NCBI GenBank assembly: GCA_947446645.1
Contig: CANFHA010000014.1
Span: 62,001-126,000 of the forward strand
DNA length: 64,000 bases
Origin: Chitinophagaceae bacterium
GTDB taxonomy: Bacteria > Bacteroidota > Bacteroidia > Chitinophagales > Chitinophagaceae
Direction: 5' to 3'
Shown: positions 40,511 to 49,799 of the stretch, in pieces
Position numbering within the stretch: position 1 is the first letter of the stretch
Layout: the number at the start of each line of letters is the position of its first letter
Notes under the pieces: model-generated
Database searches by the model: none
Told to the model about the DNA's origin: nothing
Seen by the model: only the letters and a program-made list of their open reading frames with translations
Position numbers and translations under genes: made by a program

Positions 40511-40792
40511 TTATCTATCGTTCAGGCCTATGCCAAAGCCAAACATTGCACCGACCAAAGCTAAGTTGGCAACCAGGACAACCTTTTGCCAATTTGGCCT
40601 GTCGTTCCATTTCTGATCAACATTGAACGGGTCGAAGGCGAGACCGATACCGAGAGATGCCGCAGCCTGGAAATAATCGTTTGCTACAAGGCCCTGGTAT
40701 ATACCTAATAGCAAAAAACCTACATAAACGAACTTATTCATTGGTGTTTTCATACCATCCAATTTTTCTACAAAATTCGATGGATCGTACAA
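40511..40792 (-). CDS. Small hypothetical membrane protein
   Basis: 93 aa with hydrophobic segments. Confidence 0.5.
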   Translation of the reverse strand: MYDPSNFVEKLDGMKTPMNKFVYVGFLLLGIYQGLVANDYFQAAASLGIGLAFDPFNVDQKWNDRPNWQKVVLVANLALVGAMFGFGIGLNDR

Positions 40793-40816
40793 GCCGGAAT
40801 TGGACTTTTGGGACAG

Positions 40817-41680
40817 CTACAAAATTTCCCAAATAATTTTATCGCCATCAACCTGCCTGGCTTCTTTGAAGAACAGCCCTGGATTTTGATTGGTTAACTT
40901 TCTGAATTCCCTGATAAAATAAGACTGGTCGGAATAATTGCTCTCATAGGTGATATTGGTAAGTGTTTTTATTTCATTGGAGTGAAATTTCAGGTGCAAC
41001 GAATGCCGGAACTTAGCTATCCGCCTATAGTCAGAAGGCGAACATGCCATGATTTTTTTAAAGCTTCGTTGAAAAGTCTTCAGATTCAGATCGAGTTTCG
41101 CTGCTACGTCCGAAACATTCATTTCCATGCTTTCATCCTGAAGAAGATCAATCGATTTCTGCATCAACTCAAATTCATCTTTCTCCTGAAAAATGGAAAG
41201 CAGAAACTGTTCTAAATGTTCAATTTTATCTTCAGAGGAAAACAACAAATTAGCCTGTCGCAACCAAGCTTCATTGTAAAATGGCTGCGAAAAATCAGCG
41301 GCAATTTCTGAGTGATCTTCCCTGATAAATCTATTTATACCGAGTGGTTTAAAAACGATGGAAATTTCCTCAATGGTTCCCTGGTAGTTTACGAATACCG
41401 GTTGCATATATTTTCCCAGAATTTCGATGCAAACTAAATCAGGATCACTCTTTTGTTCACTGATCTGCACGCTATTATGCCCACGAGATATACTAACCCC
41501 TTTAAAAAAAGACAAGCCGGTATTGGTGTGAGGAAAAGCCAAATAGCTAATGCTGCCATCTGTGGCAGCATTAAAGAGATAGAATGAGTCGATGTACTTC
41601 TGAAGTAGTGTCGACCTTGGAACAATAGTATTCAGCATTACAACTGCATTAAATGTATTGCAGATAAGCAAAAAAATCAA
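40817..41680 (-). CDS. AraC family transcriptional regulator
   Basis: C-terminal HTH: MNVSDVAAKLDLNLKTFQRSFKKIMACSPSDYRRIAKFRHSL...YSDQSYFIREFRKLTNQNPGLFFKE. Confidence 0.9.
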   Translation of the reverse strand: MIFLLICNTFNAVVMLNTIVPRSTLLQKYIDSFYLFNAATDGSISYLAFPHTNTGLSFFKGVSISRGHNSVQISEQKSDPDLVCIEILGKYMQPVFVNYQGTIEEISIVFKPLGINRFIREDHSEIAADFSQPFYNEAWLRQANLLFSSEDKIEHLEQFLLSIFQEKDEFELMQKSIDLLQDESMEMNVSDVAAKLDLNLKTFQRSFKKIMACSPSDYRRIAKFRHSLHLKFHSNEIKTLTNITYESNYSDQSYFIREFRKLTNQNPGLFFKEARQVDGDKIIWEIL

Positions 41681-42748
41681 CTACGCCACCGCAGTGGCCA
41701 TAAAAGGCGCCATATCTATTCTTGCCGTACGAGACTTTAAAAATGCTATTACCTCTTCATCTGATCTGAAACGGTTACCGATATTGACGAAATGCTTCGC
41801 CAGCAGATCATAACGATTGGACATAAGGTAGATGAATACGTGCAGGAAGTGGATACCATCGAATACGATGGCGTTGTTGGCCTCATACTCTGGTAAGGTA
41901 GCGAGGAAGTAGTTTGGGTGCTCTGTCCAGTGCATGGTGCTCTGCAGGTGGTGGCTTATGTGGTAGCCGTCGTTCCAGCATTTCACATTGTACTTGGTAT
42001 TGATGCAGGTAACACTGTTTTTGTAGGCATTTCCCGGATCATCAGGTGCTATAAAAGCATGCTGGGCCCAGTTGCCCGTCATGGCTATGATACGGAACGT
42101 GAAGAACGGGAGAATGAAAACCACGAGTGTAGCAGGCCAGTTGATAAAGCACAGACCCACGCACATGGCTATGAACAGCAACTCACCACGCACCGAACGG
42201 TATAGCAAACGCTTGCGGCGCTTGCGCACAAAATAGGTGCACAAGTGGTACATGCCCATAAATATGAACGTGCCCAGGTAATGAGTGAAGCCACGCAGTG
42301 AATCGCGCTGGTAAGGCATGGTGGTACTTTCATCCTCGGGCATATTGTTCTCAGGGTGGTGCATACCTATGTGGTGCGTAAAGTAGGTTTCAGGCGTTTG
42401 GCCAAACAGTGGGCCTATAACCCAGGGCAGGTAGTAATTGAGGAAACCGTATTGCTGCTTAAACCAGGGGCGGTGGCTGGTGCAGTGCATCATAAGGCCA
42501 TAAGGCCCCTTGAACGACACGTTATTAAAGAACTGGTACAGGATGGCCGCAGCCCACCATATAGCGCCGGGCACGCCGGGCCAATAGAGCAGCACAGCCA
42601 GCGGTATAAGTGAAAAGGTGATCTTAAGCGTAAGATAGACGAAGGGAAGGTCTCGCTCATCGCGGATTAGGGATACAAAAAAACGATCTAGTGCCGTGGC
42701 GGGTTTGGGGACGCCAGCCGGGTCTGTAATAGTGCCTAATATCTTCAT
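41681..42748 (-). CDS. Fatty acid desaturase family protein
   Basis: His clusters HCTSHRP, HHIGMHHPENN, HISHHLQSTMHWTEHP; likely start MKILGTITDPAGVP. Confidence 0.9.
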   Translation of the reverse strand: MKILGTITDPAGVPKPATALDRFFVSLIRDERDLPFVYLTLKITFSLIPLAVLLYWPGVPGAIWWAAAILYQFFNNVSFKGPYGLMMHCTSHRPWFKQQYGFLNYYLPWVIGPLFGQTPETYFTHHIGMHHPENNMPEDESTTMPYQRDSLRGFTHYLGTFIFMGMYHLCTYFVRKRRKRLLYRSVRGELLFIAMCVGLCFINWPATLVVFILPFFTFRIIAMTGNWAQHAFIAPDDPGNAYKNSVTCINTKYNVKCWNDGYHISHHLQSTMHWTEHPNYFLATLPEYEANNAIVFDGIHFLHVFIYLMSNRYDLLAKHFVNIGNRFRSDEEVIAFLKSRTARIDMAPFMATAVA

Positions 42749-42853
42749 TATAAATGAACCTTGCTTGCATTGCAAGATACCAAATTATTAGGTCAAAAAT
42801 CAGCAGTGGAAAACCAAAAAATGAATAATTAAATGCAAAAAAATGGCTGAAAT

Positions 42854-42890
42854 AAAATAGCCGCCCGGCGACGCGGAGCGGCTATTTTAT
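42854..42890 (-). terminator. Rho-independent terminator downstream of trxA
   Basis: AAAATAGCCGC...GCGGCTATTTTAT hairpin. Confidence 0.75.
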
Positions 42891-42908
42891 ATTTTGAATA
42901 CCGGTAAA

Positions 42909-43232
42909 TTAAGCTCCGAGGATCTTCTGTATTTTCTTGTCGAAAACGTTCTTTGGCGCTGCACCTACCTGCTTGTCTACCACCTGGCCACCTTTTATAA
43001 ACAGCACACATGGTATGCTGGTAACACCGTAGTTGATAGAAAGATTCGGGTTTTCATCTACGTTCACTTTACCTACGTTCACTTTGCCTTCGTACTCTTT
43101 AGAAAGGGCATCGATGGTAGGGCCTAAAGCCAGGCAAGGGCCACACCATGGAGCCCAAAAATCTATTACAGAAAGCTTATCAGCTTTGAGCACTTCAGTG
43201 TCAAAATTCGAATCGGTGAATACTGCTGCCAT
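42909..43232 (-). CDS. trxA: Thioredoxin
   Basis: LSVIDFWAPWCGPCLALGPTIDALSKEYEGKV...YGVTSIPCVLFIKGG. Confidence 0.96.
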   Translation of the reverse strand: MAAVFTDSNFDTEVLKADKLSVIDFWAPWCGPCLALGPTIDALSKEYEGKVNVGKVNVDENPNLSINYGVTSIPCVLFIKGGQVVDKQVGAAPKNVFDKKIQKILGA

Positions 43233-43627
43233 TGTTTATTGATATTTATTTATCGGTTTGAATAAAACACAAAGTTAAGTGATTAAGTGATGGCGGGCGA
43301 ATAGAATAGCGATATACCACTATAAGGTTTCCACATACTGCTAACAAAATGAGGGCGAGGAGCAGAGGGCGGCGAGCGGAGGGCAATAGACAAAGTACTG
43401 TGGACGGGGCCGCCAGATTTCTGCAAAAATGAGCAATGCAAGGGCTAAAAGAAAAACACCTAAACCATTTATTGATAATATGGACATGTAAATGTCGATT
43501 AGGCTTTAATTATTGGGTTTCTTTGAAAGAATCTATTAATTTTATGCTCTAACGCATTGTTCCACTTAAGTAGCGGAACAAAAAACCGGAATAGAAGCTG
43601 TTGCCGGTATAAACTAAAAGCACAACG

Positions 43628-44338
43628 ATGAAAAAAACAAGATCATTTATTGTAACCGCTCTTATCACCTTATTGGCTTTCGGCGCTACCTTATATAATA
43701 CATCTTGCAATAAAGACCGCTGCAATAATGTAACCTGCCAGAACGGCGGTACCTGCGTGAACGGATACTGCAGCTGCCCCACCGGATATGAAGGCGATAA
43801 CTGCGAGATAAAGATAAAGACTACCATAGAATACTGGAACCATGGCCATACCGATATAACACTGACGCTGAATAACTATGCGTATACTGTGCCGGCCGGC
43901 CGCTCCAAAGGGTTTGAAGGCGCCTATGGCGATACACTGCAGGGCAATGGCTATACACATGGTCCATATGGGGTGCAGGTAAACTGGGACACCATAATGA
44001 ACATCTTCCCGGTAAACGGCAAGGTGGTTGTAGACCTGAACGTACCTGCTAAATACTTTTACCTGTACGTGGTTAATGACAGCGCATCAGGACCATTAAA
44101 GTACTTTGTAGTAAATAAAAATGTTGTAGGCCTGGGTGTGCAGCAGAGCATTATTCTTCCTCCACCATACCTGGCTTACCAGTCATCTATAGAGCTGGGC
44201 TATTTTAACGCGGTAGATAGCAGTAATTTGTACATCAAGTCGGCGGCAAATGACGGCGAGTGGCTTTTCTCACGCTCACGCGGCAATTTCCCACTGCCTA
44301 TGACAGAAAACCAGACGGTGACGATAATAGCGAATTAA
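43628..44338 (+). CDS. EGF-like domain lipoprotein
   Basis: NTSCNKDRCNNVTCQNGGTCVNGYCSCPTGYEGDNCE. Confidence 0.75.
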   Translation: MKKTRSFIVTALITLLAFGATLYNTSCNKDRCNNVTCQNGGTCVNGYCSCPTGYEGDNCEIKIKTTIEYWNHGHTDITLTLNNYAYTVPAGRSKGFEGAYGDTLQGNGYTHGPYGVQVNWDTIMNIFPVNGKVVVDLNVPAKYFYLYVVNDSASGPLKYFVVNKNVVGLGVQQSIILPPPYLAYQSSIELGYFNAVDSSNLYIKSAANDGEWLFSRSRGNFPLPMTENQTVTIIAN

Positions 44339-44392
44339 ATTTCACGTTGCACTTCGGCTCTCTTGTTTGAGGAGAAGTGCGACTAAAGCTTA

Positions 44393-44438
44393 TAAAAAGA
44401 GAGCGGGGTTGATTCGATCAACCCCGCTCTCTTTTTAT
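44393..44438. terminator. Strong bidirectional terminator between the EGF lipoprotein gene and dnaE
   Basis: AAAAAGAGAGCGGGGTTGAT-TCG-ATCAACCCCGCTCTCTTTTT. Confidence 0.85.
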
Positions 44439-44450
44439 ACCCATCTGCTA

Positions 44451-47400
44451 TCAGGCTTTATCAAGCGAGTAGCGTATGTCTTCTTCATGCTCTGCCAGGT
44501 ACTGGATGAGCTCATCGTTAACCTCTATCTTACGGTTTTGCGATTTCAGCTTCACTTCGTTACCATCCCAGTCTATAATATGGACGGTAAGCTCTGTAGC
44601 GCCTGGGTATTTTTTCATATTCTCCTCCAGGAAGGTCACAAATTCCCGGTTCACCTTTATGAGCGGCAGGGACAGATGTATCTTCTTCGTAAGCACCTTG
44701 CGCACCTCATCCAGCAGCATCATATTCTGTATCTGGAATTCCATGGTGCCGGGGCGGTATTTGTGCTCGTCATACACGCCTTGTATCATCAGTTTCTGGC
44801 CATTTACCAAGTAGTTGCCATACTGCACGTAGTTCTTTTCCCACAGCAGTATCTCCAGGTGGCCTGAATAGTCATTGATGGTGAGCTTACCAAATTTACT
44901 ACCCTTCTTGGTGGTCATGTGACCTACGTCGGTTACAAAGCCCGCTATGCGTATGTTGCGACCCCGGTTTATGTCAAGATCGGCCACGGGTGTCATGCCA
45001 TAGTTGTCCATCTCAAACTTAAACCCATCCAGCGGGTGGGCGCTGAGGTAGATGCCTACCACTTCCTTCTCGCGGTCCAGCAGCTCGGGCAAGCCCCACT
45101 TTTCGCACTCGGGTATGAGCGGCGGCTTTACCTCGGGCATAGTAGCCTCACCAAACAGGCTGTTGGTAGCCATAGATGAGCTGGCCTGGAACTGGTTGCC
45201 AAAGCGCACCAGCCTTTCCAGCCCCGTTATAGGGTCGTTTGGCGGCGCATAGAAATACTGCGCCCTGTGCAGCTGGGCGGCAAAGCAATCCAGCCCGCCG
45301 GCAAGGACCAGGCTTTCCATTGATTTCTTATTTACGGTGCGTTGGTTTACGCGCTTTATAAAGTCGTATACGGTAAGGTAAGGACCATTGGCCTCGCGCT
45401 CCAGCACTATATCGTCTACCGCGGCCTCGCCCACTCCTTTTATGGCATTGAGCCCAAAGCGCACCACATTTTCCTTGGCCACAGCAAAGCCCTTGAGGCT
45501 TTCATTTACATCCGGACCAAGCACCTGCAGACCCATGCGCTGGCACTCCTCCATGTAAAACTTGATCTTTTCAATATTGCCCTGGTTATTGAGCACGGCG
45601 GCCATATACTCTGCCGGGTAGTGCGCTTTGAGGTAGGCGGTCTGGTAGGCCACAAGGGCATAACAGGTAGAGTGAGATTTGTTGAAGGCGTATTGTGCAA
45701 AGGCTTCCCAGTCGGTCCATATCTTCTGGAGCTTGTCCTCGGGGTGGCCTTTATCTTTTGCACCCTTTATGAACTTCTCCTTCATCTTATCCAGCACAGC
45801 CTTCTGCTTCTTGCCCATTGCCTTGCGCAGCACATCGGCATCGCCCTTGCTGAAGCCGCCAATACTCTGCGACAGCAGCATCACCTGTTCCTGGTACACG
45901 GTAATACCATAGGTATCGCCCAGGTATTCCTCCATCTCCGGTATATCGTAAGAGATGGGTTCCTGGCCGTGCTTACGCTTTATATAGTTAGGTATATACT
46001 CCATGGGGCCCGGACGGTACAGGGCATTCATGGCTATAAGATCGTCAAATTTATCGGGCTTAAGGTTGATCAGGTGCTTTTGCATGCCCGCACTTTCAAA
46101 CTGGAAAGTGCCATTGGTATCGCCTGCCTGGTAGAGCTCGTAGGTCTCCTCATCATCGAGCGGCAGGGTATCTATATCTATTTCGAGGCCATAATTCCTT
46201 TTTATCAGCGCCAGCGCATCTTTTATAATGGTAAGGGTCTTCAGACCCAGGAAGTCCATCTTAATAACGCCGGCATTTTCTATCACATTACCCTCATATT
46301 GGGTAATGAGCGAGTCCACATCCTTGGCCATGAATACTGGCAGCAGATCGGTAAGGTCGCTGGGGGCTATGATGATGCCAGCGGCATGTATGCCGGTGTT
46401 GCGCACAGAGCCTTCCAGCTTCTCGGCATTTCGCAGCACCTCGCCGTGCAGGCTTTGCTGCCCCAGTATCTCGCGCAGCTTCATCACCCACTCTATTTCC
46501 TCTGAGCCAAGGCCTTCTTTCTGGTCCAGGCTACCCTCCCCTTTCAGCTCGGCGCGCAGCAGACGCTTCAGGCTTATGCCCGGCCGCTCCGGCACCAGCT
46601 TGGCCAGCGCATTGCTTTCGCTCAGCGGCAGGTCCATAACACGGGCCACGTCCTTTATACTGCTCTTGGCGGCCATGGTGCCATAGGTGACTATCTGTGC
46701 TACCTGGTTCTTGCCATACTTCTGCACCACATAGTCTATCACCTTCTGGCGGCCTACGTCGTCAAAGTCGGTGTCAATATCGGGCATGCTCTTACGGTCG
46801 GGGTTCAGGAACCTCTCGAACAGCAGTTTGTACTTTATGGGGTCAATATTGGTAATGCCTATGCAGTAGGCCACGGCAGAACCCGCAGCCGAGCCACGGC
46901 CGGGGCCTATGAACACACCCATGTTGCGCCCCTCCTTAATGAAATCGCTAACGATAAGGAAGTAGCCCGCAAAACCCATGGTGCGGATGGTGAACAGCTC
47001 AAACTTCAGCCGCTCCTCCACCTCAGCAGTTATCTCTACATAGCGCTTCTTTGCTCCCTCCCAGGTTATATGTTCTAGGAAGGCGTTCTGGTCATCGTGA
47101 AACTCCGGCGGCACCTTAAAGTGCGGCAGCAGAATATCGCGCTCCAGCTTCAGCGGCTTTATCTTTTCCAGCACCATATTGGTATTATCCAGTGCCTGTG
47201 GCAGATCGCTGAATATGGTTCCCATTTCTTCTGTATTCTTAAAGTAGAACCTGTCGCTGGGGAATGCGAAACGGCCACCCTTCGGCTGGGTTTCATCATC
47301 ATCGCCCAGCTCTTTCCACTTTGGGTCGGCCTGCTTGGATCCGGTGTTTATGCACAGCAGTATATCGTGCGCATTGGCATCGGTCTGGTCTACGTAGTGA

Positions 47401-48068
47401 CTGTCATTGCTCGCAATGATGGGCACATTGAATTTTTCTGCAAAGCGCAGCAGCACCTGGTTCACCTTGTCCTGGTCGCCTATGCCGTGGCGCTGCAGCT
47501 CTATGAAGTAGTCATCGCCAAATAGATCCAGCCACCATTTAAACACCTTCTCCCCTTCGGCCTCGCCCTTGCGCAATATGGTGCGCGGCACCTCGGCGGC
47601 AAGGCAGCAGGTAGTGGCAATAAGCCCTTCGTGATATTTTAGTATCAGTTCCTTATCTATACGGGGGTACTTGCTGTACAGCCCCTCCATATAGCCCAGT
47701 GAGCATAGCTTCACCAGGTTCTTATATCCTATCTCGTCCTTCGCCAGCAGCAGCTGGTGGTAACGCAGGTCTTTATCGTCTTTAGAGAATTGCCGCTTGT
47801 GCCGGTTGTCTACCAGGTAAAACTCGCAGCCTACAACTGGCTTCACTTCCGGCTCCTCTATATCCTTGCCCTCAGGTGTTTTGCCCACCACTTTTTTCTT
47901 CTTCCACGCCTCGGCCACAAAGTCGAACGCACCAAACATATTGCCATGGTCTGTGATGGCCATAGCGGGCATACCATCTTTGCGCGCCTTATCAAAAAGC
48001 TTCGAAATATTGGAAGCCCCATCGAGCAGGGAGAACTGGGTATGATTATGTAAGTGGGAGAATTTCAT
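44451..48068 (-). CDS. dnaE: DNA polymerase III subunit alpha
   Basis: MKFSHLHNHTQFSLLDGASNISKLFDKARKDGMPAMAITDHGNMFG PHP domain; GPGRGSAAGSAVAYCIGIT; PDIDTDFDD. Confidence 0.97.
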   Translation of the reverse strand: MKFSHLHNHTQFSLLDGASNISKLFDKARKDGMPAMAITDHGNMFGAFDFVAEAWKKKKVVGKTPEGKDIEEPEVKPVVGCEFYLVDNRHKRQFSKDDKDLRYHQLLLAKDEIGYKNLVKLCSLGYMEGLYSKYPRIDKELILKYHEGLIATTCCLAAEVPRTILRKGEAEGEKVFKWWLDLFGDDYFIELQRHGIGDQDKVNQVLLRFAEKFNVPIIASNDSHYVDQTDANAHDILLCINTGSKQADPKWKELGDDDETQPKGGRFAFPSDRFYFKNTEEMGTIFSDLPQALDNTNMVLEKIKPLKLERDILLPHFKVPPEFHDDQNAFLEHITWEGAKKRYVEITAEVEERLKFELFTIRTMGFAGYFLIVSDFIKEGRNMGVFIGPGRGSAAGSAVAYCIGITNIDPIKYKLLFERFLNPDRKSMPDIDTDFDDVGRQKVIDYVVQKYGKNQVAQIVTYGTMAAKSSIKDVARVMDLPLSESNALAKLVPERPGISLKRLLRAELKGEGSLDQKEGLGSEEIEWVMKLREILGQQSLHGEVLRNAEKLEGSVRNTGIHAAGIIIAPSDLTDLLPVFMAKDVDSLITQYEGNVIENAGVIKMDFLGLKTLTIIKDALALIKRNYGLEIDIDTLPLDDEETYELYQAGDTNGTFQFESAGMQKHLINLKPDKFDDLIAMNALYRPGPMEYIPNYIKRKHGQEPISYDIPEMEEYLGDTYGITVYQEQVMLLSQSIGGFSKGDADVLRKAMGKKQKAVLDKMKEKFIKGAKDKGHPEDKLQKIWTDWEAFAQYAFNKSHSTCYALVAYQTAYLKAHYPAEYMAAVLNNQGNIEKIKFYMEECQRMGLQVLGPDVNESLKGFAVAKENVVRFGLNAIKGVGEAAVDDIVLEREANGPYLTVYDFIKRVNQRTVNKKSMESLVLAGGLDCFAAQLHRAQYFYAPPNDPITGLERLVRFGNQFQASSSMATNSLFGEATMPEVKPPLIPECEKWGLPELLDREKEVVGIYLSAHPLDGFKFEMDNYGMTPVADLDINRGRNIRIAGFVTDVGHMTTKKGSKFGKLTINDYSGHLEILLWEKNYVQYGNYLVNGQKLMIQGVYDEHKYRPGTMEFQIQNMMLLDEVRKVLTKKIHLSLPLIKVNREFVTFLEENMKKYPGATELTVHIIDWDGNEVKLKSQNRKIEVNDELIQYLAEHEEDIRYSLDKA

Positions 48069-48165
48069 TGGTTCTTGCAGCACAATTGCCCACCCACGGC
48101 AGGCTCTTTCGGCGTCTTACAAAGTAACGAAAAAAGGGGGATGGGGGAAAATGGAGTTATCCACA
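48035..48165. repeat. 131-bp direct repeat, copy 1 (dnaE-proximal, contains dnaE start)
   Basis: Aligned by eye to 48661-48791 with no gaps and about 6 mismatches. Confidence 0.92.
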
Positions 48166-48170
48166 TATCC

Positions 48171-48413
48171 CTACTTCCAAAGCAACTTTATGATATCTTC
48201 TTTGCTCATGTTAAAGTGCACCGCTATATCTCCGACAATGGCAGAGAAAGTACCTATTTTTAACGGATCATGGTTTGGGATGGTAACATGATGCTCACCA
48301 TTCTGCATGGTGGTAAGGCGTATATGGCTTCCTACCTGCCGGGTTTCTTTATAGCCAAGCACTTTTAAAGACTTGATCAATTCAGAGGCGCTGATATCTC
48401 TTGGTAACCTCAT
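48171..48413 (-). CDS. hicA: HicA family mRNA interferase toxin
   Basis: ASELIKSLKVLGYKETRQVGSHIRLTT...HHVTIPNHDPLKIGTFSAIVGDIAVHFNMS. Confidence 0.88.
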   Translation of the reverse strand: MRLPRDISASELIKSLKVLGYKETRQVGSHIRLTTMQNGEHHVTIPNHDPLKIGTFSAIVGDIAVHFNMSKEDIIKLLWK

Positions 48414-48613
48414 GCTGCGAATACTTCGTCTTTTACCACGTGCAAACGTATAAGCCGGGCTTTATTATCAGTATAATGGCAATGCACAGCCTCTTTCACG
48501 GCTACCCTAAGGGCCTCCATAGTTTCTGCCTCGGTAAATATAGATACACCCATTCCTTTGGCAATAAACCCTCCTTCCTCACTTTCCTCAACTAAAAAAA
48601 TAACCTCGTCCAT
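48410..48613 (-). CDS. hicB: HicB-like antitoxin
   Basis: MDEVIFLVEESEEGGFIAKGMGVSIFTEAETMEALRVAVKEAVHCHYTD; overlaps the hicA start by 4 bp. Confidence 0.8.
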   Translation of the reverse strand: MDEVIFLVEESEEGGFIAKGMGVSIFTEAETMEALRVAVKEAVHCHYTDNKARLIRLHVVKDEVFAA

Positions 48614-48660
48614 TTGAGTCGCTTTTTACAAATTTAACGCATTTATTTAAATCGAAGAGT

Positions 48661-48791
48661 ACTGGGTATGATTATGTAAGTGGGAGAATTTCATTGGCTC
48701 TTGCAGCACAATTTCCGACCCGCGGCGGGCCCTTTCGGCGTCTTACAAAGTAACGAAAAAAGGGGGATGGGGGAAAATGGAGTTATCCACA
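48661..48791. repeat. 131-bp direct repeat, copy 2 (hicB-distal, contains duplicated dnaE start)
   Basis: Same sequence as 48035-48165 with about 6 substitutions. Confidence 0.92.
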
Positions 48792-48828
48792 GAATGGGGG
48801 GATTATGAAAATTGAGTTTTAACGTCCT

Positions 48829-48862
48829 CGGCGAGTCTCCGCTCCTTCAGCGGGACTCGCCG
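48829..48862. repeat. Intergenic hairpin
   Basis: CGGCGAGTC-t-CCGCT-CCTTC-AGCGG-GACTCGCCG. Confidence 0.6.
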
Positions 48863-48980
48863 ATACTCGCGCTGGGAACAAAGACAAATGCCTCAGTATC
48901 CTGATGCCGCCGGGGCCTGCGAAGGGCAGAGACACTGCAGGGTACGAAATAACCATATCCACGGCGCTCCCATTATGCTA

Positions 48981-49077
48981 TTAGTGTACTACCGCAAACG
49001 GCTTCGTCAATATGCTCTTGTTGCCGGTTATCCTGAAGAAGTAATTGCCTGTTGACAGTGCGCTTAAATTCACCTGC
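48981..49077 (-). pseudogene. Remnant of a T9SS C-terminal sorting domain
   Basis: Reverse-strand translation QVNLSALSTGNYFFRITGNKSILTKPFAVVH*. Confidence 0.6.
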
Positions 49078-49099
49078 TGGCATATTCTGAGGTTCCGCC

Positions 49100-49124
49100 G
49101 TTGTTGGTGTTCTTCACCAATAAC
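49100..49124 (-). repeat. REP-like hairpin A (inverted relative to B and C)
   Basis: Minus strand: GTTATTGGTG-AAGAA-CACCAACAAC. Confidence 0.75.
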
Positions 49125-49151
49125 GCTCGCTCCGGGCAGGCAACACTGGGG

Positions 49152-49670
49152 CTACATAAGGCAAGAGGTCAATATGCCGCGAGCATCTACGGCTAGAGAA
49201 TAATAAGATGCACTGCTGTATTTATAGTCTTCGGGCTGCGAGCATAGTGCGGCTTTCACGGGATTATTGTGAATGTAGTCGAGTTTCTGTTTCATCACGT
49301 CTTCACTCCATAACTCAACTGTTAATGGATTTCTTTCCCATACCTGATGTTTGCGATCCCTGGCACCAACGTAGAGCTCATTCAGTAAATCGGGGTTATT
49401 ATTCCTGAGGTCTTTCAACACCATCTGTGCTGTGAATTTCAGAAAGTCGCGCTGCACATCTTCACGTTTGTGCGGGTTAATGATGTGCCACAGAATATGA
49501 AGATGGTTGCTCATGATCACATAGGCATGTAGGTGTATCCTCTTATTTGCTACAAGGTATTGCAGAGTATCGAGGATAATGTCCTTGTAGCGGTCATTGG
49601 CAAGCAGGTGTTTCCACTCCAGTATGGTGGCGGTGAAGAAGTGAAGTTCATATTTCTTGCCCGATGGCAT
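49152..49670 (-). mobile_element. REP-associated tyrosine transposase (RAYT, Y1/IS200-like)
   Basis: MPSGKKYELHFFTATILEWKHLL...IHLHAYVIMSNHLHILWHI (HxH with hydrophobic spacing)...LDYIHNNPVKAALCSQPEDYKYSSASYY; flanked by REP-like hairpins. Confidence 0.88.
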
Positions 49671-49736
49671 GTGGCATCTTTTAGAACTAAGATACGTTGC
49701 ATTTGAGAATTCCGGGGTGAGTAGTCCTACGCGAGT

Positions 49737-49761
49737 GATGTTGGTGAAGAACACCAACATC
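49737..49761 (+). repeat. REP-like hairpin C
   Basis: GATGTTGGTG-AAGAA-CACCAACATC. Confidence 0.75.
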
Positions 49762-49799
49762 GGCGGGAAACAAAGTTGCATTACGTGTCCTGCGGGAGC

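Noticed and set aside
45342-46505. 387-aa plus-strand ORF antisense to dnaE
   Set aside because: Lies entirely opposite the well-supported dnaE gene; composition (His/Leu/Tyr-rich, no motifs) is typical of a shadow ORF.
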